Source: UBA4427 sp045106235 (lineage in GTDB: Bacteria; Myxococcota_A; UBA9160; UBA4427). From it: a stretch of 64,000 nucleotides of DNA. Location: the NCBI GenBank assembly GCA_045106235.1, contig JBGCEJ010000023.1, positions 186,001 to 250,000 on the forward strand. The letters run 5' to 3'. The notes beneath the pieces were generated by a model that searched no databases, was not told the origin of the DNA, and worked only from the letters and a program-made list of their open reading frames with translations. Positions 34,351 to 43,115 of the stretch are shown piece by piece (within the stretch, counting starts at the first letter, position 1; every line of letters begins with the position of its first letter). Both the position numbers and the translations under genes were made by a program.

Positions 34351-36411
34351 TTAGTCCGGGAGCGCGTAGGCGACGAGCGCGTCGCCGGCTTTTGTACCCA
34401 GCAGCATATGTCCGCCGGCGGCGACGACCAGGAATTGCTTCCCGTCTCGTTTTAGCCGGTAGGTCATCGGCGTGGCGTGAGCGCTTGTGGGGAGTCGCGT
34501 ACGCCAGAGTTCTTCGCCGGTCATGGTCTCGAAGGCGCGGAGATACCCGTCGGTGGTCGCGCCGATGAAGGTCAGACCACTGGCCGTCGTGATCGGGCCC
34601 CCGATATTCGGAACGCCGATATCGCCGAGCATTTGCCAGACCGGCCAAGGCGCGAGGTCCCGGGTATTGCCGAGGGGGACATTCCAGACGATATCCCCCG
34701 TGGCCAGATCGATCGCGCTCAGCGTGCCCCAAGGTGGTGGGTTGCACGGCGCGCCGAGGCCCGGCGAGAGAAGTGGGACGCGCTCCAGCGCATAGGGCGT
34801 GCCAACTTGGGGCTCGTACCCGAAGGCGGGTTGCCCACCCTGCTCTGCGACCATGGCGTCGTATTCGGCGCGCGGGACCATGCGGATATAGGTGGCGATA
34901 CGCTGATTGTTCACGACGAGAAGACGGCGGCCGGCGTCGACGGAGAGGCTTCCCCAATTCATGCCCCCGACCATGCCGGGATACTGGATCGTGCCCTGGG
35001 TGCTCGGCGGCGTGAAAATGCCCTCGGAGCGCGCGGATTCGACGATTTCTCGACACGCCTTTTGATCCCATGGTGTGAAGCCAAAGGCATCCTCGGGTGT
35101 AAAGGTGGCGGGATGGAGCGGGGGCGGCTTGATCGGAAAAGGTTGCGTCGGCGAGAGCGGTGCTTCGCCGGGTACGGCCCGACCGGGAACAGCACGTTCC
35201 TCAACCGGGAGCAGCGGATCGCCGGTCAGTCGGTCAAGGAAGAAGAGATGGCCCATCTTGGTGGCGGCGATGACGCCCGGGATATCGCCCTCTTCGCTCG
35301 GAAAGTCGAAGAGGATCGGTTGCGCCCCGATATCGTAGTCCCAGACATCATGATGGACTGTTTGATAGTTCCAGACCCGTTCGCCGGTATCGCCGTCGAG
35401 GGCGATGATCGAGCTTGAATATTCGTCGAGTCCCGCGCGATGGCCCCCGAAATAGTCCGGTGAGGTATTGCCCGTCGGAACGAAGACCAAGTTGCGCTCG
35501 GAGTCGGCGGAGAGCGCGGACCAGGCGTTCGAGGTGCCGGGGCGGTACTCGCCTTCATCGTTGGTCGACTCACCCTTTACCAGGGCATTCCAGGCCCAGA
35601 TCCGCTTGCCTGACCGGGCCGAAAAAGCGCGCACGACACCACTGGGCGCGTCGACGCGACGATTGTCCAGCACCATCGAGCCAGTGATCAATCGGTCGCC
35701 GAGGATGACCGGCGGCGAAGTCACGCCGTATTCCCCGGGCTCGGGATCGCCGACGCCTTCGGTGAGATCCACCGTGCCGCCCTCCCCGAAATCTTCACAA
35801 GGGAGCCCCGTGTCCGCATCCAGCGCAATCATGCGCCCGTCGATCGTGCCTGTGAAGATGCGCGTGCTGCAGACGGAGCCGGCGCGCGCGCGGGAGTCTG
35901 TCCAAGCGCTCACTCCGCGGCAGTTCAGCAGATAGAGCCCGTCGAGATTGACCTCAGGATCGAAAGTCCATTTTTCTTCGCCACTCTCTGCATCCAGAGC
36001 GATCACACGATTGAAAGGCGTACAGATGAAGAGCGTATCATCGAGAAGGATTGGCGTGTTCTGGAACGTTGTCGACGCGTGGGAGGAGCTGCCTTCTGCG
36101 CTCTCTTCGTACATGCCGCCGTGAATGATATCCCCCGTGTTATAGGTCCAGGCGACTTCCAGCCGGTCGACGTTTTCCGGGGTGATCTGATCGAGGGGCG
36201 AATGGCGACTGCCCCCTTCGTCGCCGCCGTAGACCGGCCAGCCTGCCGTCGGGCCTTCAGCGAGGGGGACCGCTTCTTCACCACAGCCCGCCGCGCAGAG
36301 TGCGAGTGCAATCCAGAGCAGCGGGAAAAAGAGGCTCTTGGCAGCGGAAGTAGAGGGGCTGAGCGCGCCGCGCAAAGACGGGTCGGAAGGCGAATCTGAA
36401 AGGTTAGGCAT
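34351..36411 (-). CDS. PQQ-dependent quinoprotein dehydrogenase (lipoprotein)
   Basis: A 686-residue protein with a signal peptide and lipobox LCAAGC (Cys43), so periplasmic or surface bound. An eight-bladed propeller begins WPVYGGDEGGSRHSPLDQIT and includes TPILLDDTLFICTPFNRVIA, LDAESGEEKWTFDPE, RNLVFVPTGNTSPDYFGGHR, GDTGERVWNYQTVHHDVWDY and ITTASGLTFIGATTDGYLRA. These are the W-motifs and active-site segments of glucose/quinate-type PQQ dehydrogenases. No haem c domain is seen. Substrate is probably a sugar or alcohol; PQQ synthesis genes are not in the window. Confidence 0.92.
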   Translation of the reverse strand: MPNLSDSPSDPSLRGALSPSTSAAKSLFFPLLWIALALCAAGCGEEAVPLAEGPTAGWPVYGGDEGGSRHSPLDQITPENVDRLEVAWTYNTGDIIHGGMYEESAEGSSSHASTTFQNTPILLDDTLFICTPFNRVIALDAESGEEKWTFDPEVNLDGLYLLNCRGVSAWTDSRARAGSVCSTRIFTGTIDGRMIALDADTGLPCEDFGEGGTVDLTEGVGDPEPGEYGVTSPPVILGDRLITGSMVLDNRRVDAPSGVVRAFSARSGKRIWAWNALVKGESTNDEGEYRPGTSNAWSALSADSERNLVFVPTGNTSPDYFGGHRAGLDEYSSSIIALDGDTGERVWNYQTVHHDVWDYDIGAQPILFDFPSEEGDIPGVIAATKMGHLFFLDRLTGDPLLPVEERAVPGRAVPGEAPLSPTQPFPIKPPPLHPATFTPEDAFGFTPWDQKACREIVESARSEGIFTPPSTQGTIQYPGMVGGMNWGSLSVDAGRRLLVVNNQRIATYIRMVPRAEYDAMVAEQGGQPAFGYEPQVGTPYALERVPLLSPGLGAPCNPPPWGTLSAIDLATGDIVWNVPLGNTRDLAPWPVWQMLGDIGVPNIGGPITTASGLTFIGATTDGYLRAFETMTGEELWRTRLPTSAHATPMTYRLKRDGKQFLVVAAGGHMLLGTKAGDALVAYALPD

Positions 36412-36477
36412 GCACGAGATTCTAGACCGAATTCGCGGCCTCTGGCGAGCGCCGGACGGCTTCTCTGCCCAGAAAAA

Positions 36478-36912
36478 TCAGTCGAGGGGCGAAGCCCAGC
36501 CGACGGGGTCGAAAAGCACTTTTTGCGCGTAGAGCGTATCGAGATGTTCATGCACCTCGACGATCAGGCCGTCCCTGACCTGAAAAACCATCACGTAGTG
36601 ATTGCGGTAAGGCGCCCCGCCCTTGCTCCGTCCCGTGATCGTCATCTCGACGAAGACCTTTTCGTCCGAAGCCGCCGTGGCGGTGCGTTCGATCTCCATC
36701 GGTACGCTCGGATCATAGAGCCCGATCCCGCTGCCCATCAGCTCAAGCACAGCAGGTTTGCCCTCGTGCAGCGCGCCAACGGGAGAACTCTGTGGCGCGC
36801 ACCAACGCACGTCCTCCGCGAGCAGCGAGGCCAGCTCAGGATCTCCCGCCGTCATCATTTCGAAATAGCGGTCGATCAGCGTTTGGTTGCGTTCGGAAAG
36901 GGCTTGATCCAT
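36478..36912 (-). CDS. SnoaL/NTF2-like protein
   Basis: A 144-residue NTF2-fold protein: LIDRYFEMMTAGDPELASLL followed by DVRWCAPQSSPVGALHEGKP, EIERTATAASDEKVFVEMTI and NHYVMVFQVRDGLIVEVHEH, which is the conserved strand order of SnoaL-like ketosteroid-isomerase relatives. It overlaps nothing and lies between a quinoprotein and a PPIase gene. Function unknown. Confidence 0.8.
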   Translation of the reverse strand: MDQALSERNQTLIDRYFEMMTAGDPELASLLAEDVRWCAPQSSPVGALHEGKPAVLELMGSGIGLYDPSVPMEIERTATAASDEKVFVEMTITGRSKGGAPYRNHYVMVFQVRDGLIVEVHEHLDTLYAQKVLFDPVGWASPLD

Positions 36913-37041
36913 CCGAGTACGATAGCCTTTTCGTGTCCTGGGCCAGATGATTCGGCCGGGTCTTTCTGCCTAGACGCCGAGGCGCCGAGACGCTTCGGCT
37001 CAGCCTCAATCCCTTCAACTCCGTATGAAAAGGGCCTTCGC

Positions 37042-38025
37042 TTGCTTCGTTCACCGCTGCTGCATTTCCTTCTTCTGGGGAGCCTGCTCTTTGCGCTGCA
37101 AACGGCCTGGTCGAGTGTCCCTGAGACGCCCGTGGTTGAGGTTCAGCGCAGCGTCATCGAAGAGAGTGTCGCGGCCTACCGAACGCAGATGGGGCGTCCC
37201 CCGACCGAGAGCGAGCGGGATGCCCTCGAGAACCAAGCGATTGAAAACGCAATCTGGCTCGAACAGGCCCATACCCTCGGCCTCCCTCAGATCGATTCCG
37301 TGGTGCATCAGCGCTTGATTCTGAATATGCGCTTCCTCGAAGGGGAAACCGATGCGAGTGACGAAGAGCTGCTCGCTCGGGCCTTCGAACTCGGCATGGA
37401 TAAGAGCGATACGGTTGTTCAGCGCCGGCTGATTGACCGGGTCCAAGCCATTGTGCGTGCGCGCGTGCGCGCGAGAGAGATTGATGCGGCGACCCTGGAA
37501 GCCTATTTCGAGGAGACCGCGGAACGCTGGCGCGAACCCGCCCTCCTCGACTTGACCCATGTTTATTTTTCCCGCGACAAGCGTGGCGGCGACACAGGAA
37601 CCGATGCGGGGAGCGCGCTCGCCCGCCTGCTGGATGCGTCGGATACGCCGAACGCGCCGAACGTGTCGAAGGCCCCGGAAGACGCGCTCGCGCTCGGTGA
37701 TCCCTTCTTAGCGGGGCATCGACTGCGGGGTGCGACGCCGAACCGCATTGTCGCGCGACTGGGTCCCGATTTCGCAGCGGGCGTCGAGAACGCTCCGGTG
37801 GAGGAATGGGTGGGCCCCGTCCCCTCGGCTTTCGGGATGCATCTCGTTTGGATTCATCGCCGGGCGGAGAGCCGAATCCCCGACCTCGCCGAAGTCGAAT
37901 CGCGCGTGCGCGAGGACTGGATCGAAGCGGAGTCGCGCAAAGCCCTGCGTGAACAGGTCACGCGACGCCGGGCACAGGTCGATCTCCGGATTCTCGAAGA
38001 CGCTCCGCCTGCCGCAGCTAACTAG
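37042..38025 (+). CDS. parvulin-type peptidyl-prolyl isomerase, membrane anchored
   Basis: The start is probably TTG 37042, after AAGGG at 37030-37033; the long frame upstream is shadow sequence. The 327-residue product has an N-terminal anchor (LLRSPLLHFLLLGSLLFALQ), then an SurA/PpiC-like helical region RPPTESERDALENQAIENAI, and a weak PPIase domain (EPALLDLTHVYFSRDK ... GWVGP-like VEEWVGPVPSAFGMHLVWIH). Families with this layout fold secreted proteins in the periplasm. The catalytic domain is divergent, so a chaperone role is possible. Confidence 0.75.
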   Translation: MLRSPLLHFLLLGSLLFALQTAWSSVPETPVVEVQRSVIEESVAAYRTQMGRPPTESERDALENQAIENAIWLEQAHTLGLPQIDSVVHQRLILNMRFLEGETDASDEELLARAFELGMDKSDTVVQRRLIDRVQAIVRARVRAREIDAATLEAYFEETAERWREPALLDLTHVYFSRDKRGGDTGTDAGSALARLLDASDTPNAPNVSKAPEDALALGDPFLAGHRLRGATPNRIVARLGPDFAAGVENAPVEEWVGPVPSAFGMHLVWIHRRAESRIPDLAEVESRVREDWIEAESRKALREQVTRRRAQVDLRILEDAPPAAAN

Positions 38026-38038
38026 CACGGGGCGAGTG

Positions 38039-38446
38039 CTAGCCGCCGACTCGGGCGATGACGGTGCGCGTTCCCGGCCGACGGCGATGCTCCCAGAGAA
38101 AGATGCCTTGCCAGGTGCCGAGGAGAAGCCGTCCGCCCTCGATCGGAATCGAGAGCGAGGTGGCCGTGATCGCGGCTTTCACATGGGCCGGCATATCGTC
38201 CGGCCCTTCCGCCGTATGGGTGTAGAGCGGATCGTTTTCCGGGACGAGTCGCGCGAGCCACTGTTCAAGATCACGCTGAGCGGAGGGATCCGCATTCTCC
38301 TGGACGAGGAGGCTCGCGGAGGTGTGTTGAATGAAAAGCGTGCAGAGGCCTTCGTCCAGTCCTGCGGCTTCAACCGCCGCGACGACGGGACGGGTGATCT
38401 CATGCAGTCCGGCGCCGGGGGGCGAGACCCGAATGCGTTCGATCAC
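38039..38446 (-). CDS. yjbQ: YjbQ/UPF0047-family protein
   Basis: A 135-residue protein with the family core TLFIQHTSASLLVQENADPS, DPLYTHTAEGPDDMPAHVKA and GRLLLGTWQGIFLWEHRRRP. The His residues (IQHTSAS, DDMPAHVK, WEHR) match the metal-binding-like cluster of UPF0047, which has weak thiamine-phosphate synthase activity in vitro. The GTG start at 38446 lies just after the stop of a small KOW-like gene, so the start may be coupled to it; a somewhat longer N-terminus is possible. Confidence 0.9.
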   Translation of the reverse strand: MIERIRVSPPGAGLHEITRPVVAAVEAAGLDEGLCTLFIQHTSASLLVQENADPSAQRDLEQWLARLVPENDPLYTHTAEGPDDMPAHVKAAITATSLSIPIEGGRLLLGTWQGIFLWEHRRRPGTRTVIARVGG

Positions 38447-38454
38447 CGGTTGCT

Positions 38455-38724
38455 TTATCTCGAGCCGGATTTCGAGCCGGGGCGGCCGGCTGAAAGATCC
38501 GCGGTCTGAGCGTTTCGAACGCCGCTCACTCGGGCGGCGCGAAGCGGGACGAGGTCCCCGACCAGAAAGGGTCGCGTCATTCCGTTTTCACCGTCGATGG
38601 CCACCAGATGTCCCAGTGTCGAAACTGAATCCGAGCCGGGCTGATCTGAGACCGTGCCGCGGCAGCCGGTGTATTCGCTTTGGGGGTTCTTGATTCGCAC
38701 ACGGTCGCCAGTTTGGAAGGGCAT
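38455..38724 (-). CDS. small KOW-like protein
   Basis: Start at ATG 38724 with GAGGAG five bases upstream. The 89-residue protein begins MPFQTGDRVRIKNPQSEYTG and CRGTVSDQ, a beta-barrel pattern like KOW/SH3-like RNA- or protein-binding modules, and continues LGHLVAIDGENGMTRPFLVG with a final disordered Ser/Arg tail. It ends 8 bases before yjbQ. No assigned function; the start choice removes a long N-terminal extension lacking support. Confidence 0.6.
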   Translation of the reverse strand: MPFQTGDRVRIKNPQSEYTGCRGTVSDQPGSDSVSTLGHLVAIDGENGMTRPFLVGDLVPLRAARVSGVRNAQTADLSAGRPGSKSGSR

Positions 38725-38903
38725 CGGACTCCTCATCATGTACTGCATGAGTTGATCTGTAGAAGTGGTTAGAAACGCAGCGCTTTTAGAAGTTTGGGCA
38801 CTGCTTTGAACTCGCGAGAAGGTAGCGGATCGGCCTGAAACGCCCATGCCTGTAGGGACCAAGCGCCGCGAAGGCGGATTGTTGGGGGAAATCAGTCCCG
38901 ATC

Positions 38904-41195
38904 TCAGCGGGCTTTCACGTCTTCTACCAATTGAGACGGCGTTCCGACACTCATCATCCAGAGCTGGTGGACGGCACGGGTCGCCGCGACGTGGAGCATG
39001 CGGCGGGCAGCGGCGGTGTCGGGATAATTCGTCGTATCGACGTCCAGCACGATCACGTAGTCGAATTCAAGCCCCTTTGCCTGAGTCACTTCCGTGACTT
39101 CAATGCCTGCCTTGAAGGGGAACTCACCGTCACGGATCCGGCGCAGACGCGGGAGCTCGGCATGGTCGAGACCCTCGAAATAGAGATCGCTGATCGTCGC
39201 ATTCGGCGTGAGTACGGCGACTGACGCCATCGGCTCCGCGGCCATCAGATCCCGCAGCACATCGGACAAGAACGCCACACACGCGCCCCGGTCTGTCAGC
39301 CGGAAGAGTTCGACCGGAGGGCCGGTCCGCGTCGTGACGACCTCCTCATCCTCCTGCAGCGTCCCGAGCAGCGACGTCGCGAACTGCATGACTTCCGCCG
39401 ACGAGCGGTAGCTCACGCGCAGGGTCTCGACTTCGGCTCCGCCAAGGCCCAGTTCGTCGAAGAAGCCCGTCCAGGACGTAAATCCGGAATGCTCCATCAG
39501 GTGCTGCTGCGTATCGCCTGAGAGCGTGATGCTGGCCTGGGAGGGCAAGCAGTCGAGCAATACGCGCACTTCGATGGGCGCGAGATCCTGCACTTCGTCG
39601 ATCACGACATGGCGGTACATGACGGGCTGCTTGTTCTTGCCCATGAGCTTGCCGACGCGGAGTTGCCAGGCGCGGAGAAGGAGCGCATCGTCCTCAGGGT
39701 CGATGGCCCCGTCGGCTTCTTCGTCCCCGGCGATGGCCAGGCCGAGCTCGTCGATGCGACGTCGATTCCAATCGACGAAACGGTCAATCTCGCGGTCGCT
39801 GAACTGCCCGGGCGCCATTTCGCCAAAGACTTCGCCGAGCAGCGCCCTGCCCGTCAAGACGCTGGCCCAGTCGTCATAGGCCTGGGTCACGTTGCGGGGC
39901 CCGGAAACCCGCTCGACCTGTCGCTCGAGGGCCAGCTCCATCGCGGAATTCAGCTTCATGCGCTGCACGATGGCGGGCGTATCGTCGCGGGGCGCGCCGG
40001 GCAGGTTCGAATAATGCCGCCGCCGCGCTTCATGCACCCAGTCGCGGTAGGTCACGATCTTCACGTTCTTGAGCCCCAGGGACGGGAGCACATGCTTGAC
40101 GTATCGCGCGAGGGCCTTCGAGAAAACGACGACAAGGGTTTCGCCGCTATCGATGCGCGGATCGGCGAAGGCAAGGTAAGCGATTCGGTGCAGCGCGACG
40201 GTTGTTTTACCCGAGCCCGCGCTGCCCCGGATGACGAGATAGCCTGCGGCGGGGCGCGTGATGAGATCGAACTGCGACGGATCGATCAGGCTGGTGATCT
40301 CAGGGAGATGCTTGTCGGCGCGGAGGACCTCGCCTTCGCGACCTTGGCCCATGCGGCGATCCGCACCCGCAGCTTCACCTTCGTAGCGAAGGGCCGCGGC
40401 TTCGCCTCCGGCGAGTCGGGGTGTGCCGAGCGCTTCCGAACGCCAGGCACCGTCGGAATCGGGAATGAGGCTGAAGTCGCCCTCGGGTGCTTGGACGCGT
40501 TCAAGGACGCCGTCCCGGATCCGAACCATTCGCCGGGCCAAGACGAGACCGATGCGTTCGCGTCCTGAAATTTCCTCGTCGTAGTCCTCGCCCTGGCGAT
40601 AGCTGTAAAAGATCTTAGAGATGGGGGCATCGCGCCAATCGACAATGCGAACGCCCTTTTCGAGACAGGTCGTTCGACCCAAAAAGAGGTCACGCTTGCG
40701 CCCCTCTTCCTCAAGGCGGAGATGCGCGAAATACGGCGAGGCGCCGTCAACCTGAACGGTCTGCCCCGCACTGCGGAGCTGATTCAGAATCGAAGATTGA
40801 TTGTGATACTGCTCGGTGAGCGCCGAGATATCCTTGTTCTCATCTCCTGAAAGGAGGCTGGCGCGGATCCGCTCGAGCTCTTTCACAATCGGCGCTTCGC
40901 TCGCCGTTCTCGTCGGCGGGATCTTCGCGAGCTGTGCCTTGGTTTTGTCGAGCGCCGCGACCTCTTCGAGAACGACCGCGTGAGGCGGCTCTTGGCCCTC
41001 GGGCTCAGCCTCTTGCGCGGCGGCTGGGGTGGGAGCGGCGGCTGTGTCTTGGGCGGGCGCGGGGGCTGACGCGGGGGCGGGGGCGGGGTCGGGCGCTGAA
41101 CCATGGGCTGACGCAGGGGCCGATGCGGAGGGGCCATCGAGGTCAAATGACAGCTGCCCCTCTGCGGATTCCCCCTTTTCCTTCGTCTCGCTCAT
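38904..41195 (-). CDS. HelD/UvrD-like superfamily 1 helicase-type ATPase
   Basis: A 763-residue protein. After an Ala/Pro/Glu-rich disordered N-terminus (about residues 15-75) comes a helical region (VLEEVAALDKTKAQLAKIPP), then the UvrD-like motor: motif I GSAGSGKTTVALHRIAYL at about 325, motif II VIDEVQDLAPIEVRVLLDCL, motif III SGDTQQHLMEHSGFT, motif V TQAKGLEFDYVIVLDVDTTN and motif VI LHVAATRAVHQLWM. In HelD-type proteins a helical arm plus this motor removes RNA polymerase from DNA or RNA; DNA helicase IV is the alternative. Motifs look complete. Confidence 0.9.
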   Translation of the reverse strand: MSETKEKGESAEGQLSFDLDGPSASAPASAHGSAPDPAPAPASAPAPAQDTAAAPTPAAAQEAEPEGQEPPHAVVLEEVAALDKTKAQLAKIPPTRTASEAPIVKELERIRASLLSGDENKDISALTEQYHNQSSILNQLRSAGQTVQVDGASPYFAHLRLEEEGRKRDLFLGRTTCLEKGVRIVDWRDAPISKIFYSYRQGEDYDEEISGRERIGLVLARRMVRIRDGVLERVQAPEGDFSLIPDSDGAWRSEALGTPRLAGGEAAALRYEGEAAGADRRMGQGREGEVLRADKHLPEITSLIDPSQFDLITRPAAGYLVIRGSAGSGKTTVALHRIAYLAFADPRIDSGETLVVVFSKALARYVKHVLPSLGLKNVKIVTYRDWVHEARRRHYSNLPGAPRDDTPAIVQRMKLNSAMELALERQVERVSGPRNVTQAYDDWASVLTGRALLGEVFGEMAPGQFSDREIDRFVDWNRRRIDELGLAIAGDEEADGAIDPEDDALLLRAWQLRVGKLMGKNKQPVMYRHVVIDEVQDLAPIEVRVLLDCLPSQASITLSGDTQQHLMEHSGFTSWTGFFDELGLGGAEVETLRVSYRSSAEVMQFATSLLGTLQEDEEVVTTRTGPPVELFRLTDRGACVAFLSDVLRDLMAAEPMASVAVLTPNATISDLYFEGLDHAELPRLRRIRDGEFPFKAGIEVTEVTQAKGLEFDYVIVLDVDTTNYPDTAAARRMLHVAATRAVHQLWMMSVGTPSQLVEDVKAR

Positions 41196-41337
41196 GCCGT
41201 CCCTGTCGCTCCGCCGAAAAAATCGGGCCCCCTTTTATACGTGGTTTTGCGCGTGCTGCCTACCCTCGATTCTGCGCAGCCCTCGAATGGGGCGCCGAGA
41301 GCCGCGAGAGCGAACTGGAACGCCTCTCCGGCGAGAA

Positions 41338-42336
41338 CTAGTCGATGGGGACGGCCCGACGGTCGGGGTTTCTGGGGCCGATCGTGATGCCGAGATCGAG
41401 TTCGTCGTCGACTTCGATTCCCGACCATCCGGCACGGAATCCGGCGGTCTCGACCCTTTGGCGGACGTCGAGATAGGTCTCGAAGCTATCCGCCCAAACC
41501 CAGAATCGGATCGCATCGTCTTGGGGATTGCGAAGCCGCAGCCAAGTGGCGAGCGCGGGGTCCTCATCAAGGCGCGTCCGTTCGATGCCCGCATCCGGCG
41601 AGCGCCAAGTCAGCTCGACGCGGACTTCGGGATCCGTCTGCAGTTGCCATCGAAAACTTCCGAAGCCGATATCCCGTTTGCGGAGGTAGCGCGCCACGGA
41701 CTCGAATTCGTCGGGGCGGATCGGTCGGCGGCCGATATCGGGAAGCAGTCGGTCGAAGGCGTGAAGCGCTTCGTCGTAGAGTCGTTCCCGGTCCACCAGG
41801 AAGACGCGTCCGTAGCGAATTAAAATCCAGGATTCGCGCCCGACAAATTCTTGGGGGTTCGGGATTCGGGCGACGCGTTCAGCCGGGACGGAACGCAGCG
41901 CGGCGACGTAGTCTCCACGCTGCGCCGCTGCCGCGCGGGCTTCCCGGAGCTTTCCGCGCGCGCGCTCAACACGGAGCGCCGCGTCTTCAAGCTGGGATTC
42001 GGAGGCGGGCTGTTCTCGGGGCAGCGTCTGCAGCGCCGCCAGCACACGCTCCGCCCGCTCGGTCGACTGCGTCGCGCCGCCCGCTGCTCGCGCCGCAGAA
42101 GAGAAGTCGCGCGTCGCGACGACCTCGCCGGTTTCGGTCTCGTTCGCTTCATCCACTAGGGCTTCTTCTTGCGCGGCTTCATCCAGCTCCACGACGCGAG
42201 CGAGCGCATCGCCAAGCTCGATTTGAGTGAGCGCGATGACCACGATCAGAATGCCAACGACATTCGAGAGCGTATCGACGAGGGGATCGAGATTGTCCGG
42301 GATCGCCCCGCCGTCGCTCTTTCTCCGTCTCGCCAC
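41338..42336 (-). CDS. ExbD-like single-pass partner of a proton channel (Asp type)
   Basis: A 332-residue protein with one N-terminal membrane segment NLDPLVDTLSNVVGILIVVI at residues about 15-36. It lines up with ExbD/TolR INVTPFIDVMLVLLIIF, so Asp at PLVDTL is the proton-carrying Asp. The large periplasmic part has a coiled-coil stretch (AERVLAALQTLPREQPASES) and a C-terminal alpha/beta region (RNPDRRAVPI end). It is not a canonical ExbD C-terminal domain. It is the last gene of a three-gene minus-strand operon, 2 bases after its neighbour. Confidence 0.75.
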   Translation of the reverse strand: MARRRKSDGGAIPDNLDPLVDTLSNVVGILIVVIALTQIELGDALARVVELDEAAQEEALVDEANETETGEVVATRDFSSAARAAGGATQSTERAERVLAALQTLPREQPASESQLEDAALRVERARGKLREARAAAAQRGDYVAALRSVPAERVARIPNPQEFVGRESWILIRYGRVFLVDRERLYDEALHAFDRLLPDIGRRPIRPDEFESVARYLRKRDIGFGSFRWQLQTDPEVRVELTWRSPDAGIERTRLDEDPALATWLRLRNPQDDAIRFWVWADSFETYLDVRQRVETAGFRAGWSGIEVDDELDLGITIGPRNPDRRAVPID

Positions 42337-42338
42337 GG

Positions 42339-43112
42339 CTAGCCCGCTCCCTCGGCCCGACGAATCAGGGCCCAGTCGAGCTCGCCGGAGCCCGGCAGAG
42401 GGAGTCGCGCCACTCGAATGCCCGCTGCCGAGATCACCTGATTGGCCTGCTGCGCTGTGGCCAGTCCCTCAGGCCGCACCAGCAAGACGATCAAGGCACC
42501 CTTCATCGCCCGCACGCGTCGGAGATAGCGGCCGAAATCGCCCGTTGCCTCAATCGACTCCCGGGGCACGAAATACTCCAATCCGTCACTGGCGCGGTAG
42601 GCGGTGGCGCCACCCGCATCGCATTCGATGAACCAGGGCTTCAGATGAGGAGCCAGTCCGGTCGGGTCAATTAAGATGGGCAGGGTTTCCCGCCGCGACT
42701 CCAAGACCTCGATCGTCGTTTCGATTTTGCCGCGCTCACGCTCGACCTTCGCCAGCTTCGCTTCGGCATCAGCGAGCGCAGCGTAGAGCCTCTCTTGCCT
42801 CCGCCCGCGATCGATCCAGGCATCGATCTCGTCGGGTCCGAGCCCCGATTCGAGCCCCCTCGCCTCGAGGGCCTCGTCGACTTCAGCCCATCGCGAACGC
42901 ACGCGGGCTGCCGTCTCGCGGTTTTTCTCCGCGATCACACGATTCGCTGCGCGCTTTTCCGACGCCTCTTCCTGCGCGATTCGCGATGCGCTGCTGGCGC
43001 CCACCGCGCGGACCGACATCGCCGCGAGGAGTAGCGTCAGCACGCCGATCGTGCAGGCGAGCACGCTCATAAAGGGAAAGAGTGAAACCGAGGGCGCGTG
43101 ACGACGAGCCAT
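42339..43112 (-). CDS. second ExbD-like single-pass protein, proton-Asp replaced by Ser
   Basis: A 257-residue protein beginning MARRHAPSVSLFPFMSVLAC, with one membrane helix (TIGVLTLLLAAMSV). Aligning LFPFMSVLACTIGVL with ExbD TPFIDVMLVLL puts Ser where the Asp should be. The soluble part is coiled-coil (ASEKRAANRVIAEKNRETAA) followed by an alpha/beta domain with RESIEATGDFGRYLRRVRAM and ALIVLLVRPEGL. It lies 3 bases after the ExbB-type gene and 2 bases before the Asp-type partner, so the three are co-expressed. Confidence 0.75.
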   Translation of the reverse strand: MARRHAPSVSLFPFMSVLACTIGVLTLLLAAMSVRAVGASSASRIAQEEASEKRAANRVIAEKNRETAARVRSRWAEVDEALEARGLESGLGPDEIDAWIDRGRRQERLYAALADAEAKLAKVERERGKIETTIEVLESRRETLPILIDPTGLAPHLKPWFIECDAGGATAYRASDGLEYFVPRESIEATGDFGRYLRRVRAMKGALIVLLVRPEGLATAQQANQVISAAGIRVARLPLPGSGELDWALIRRAEGAG

Positions 43113-43115
43113 GGA

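Noticed and set aside
34477..35418. Plus-strand open frame opposite the quinoprotein
   Set aside because: No domain; the minus strand codes for the complete PQQ propeller.
36523..37041. Extension of the PPIase frame upstream
   Set aside because: Overlaps the SnoaL-like gene on the other strand and lacks conserved residues; the anchor begins at 37042.
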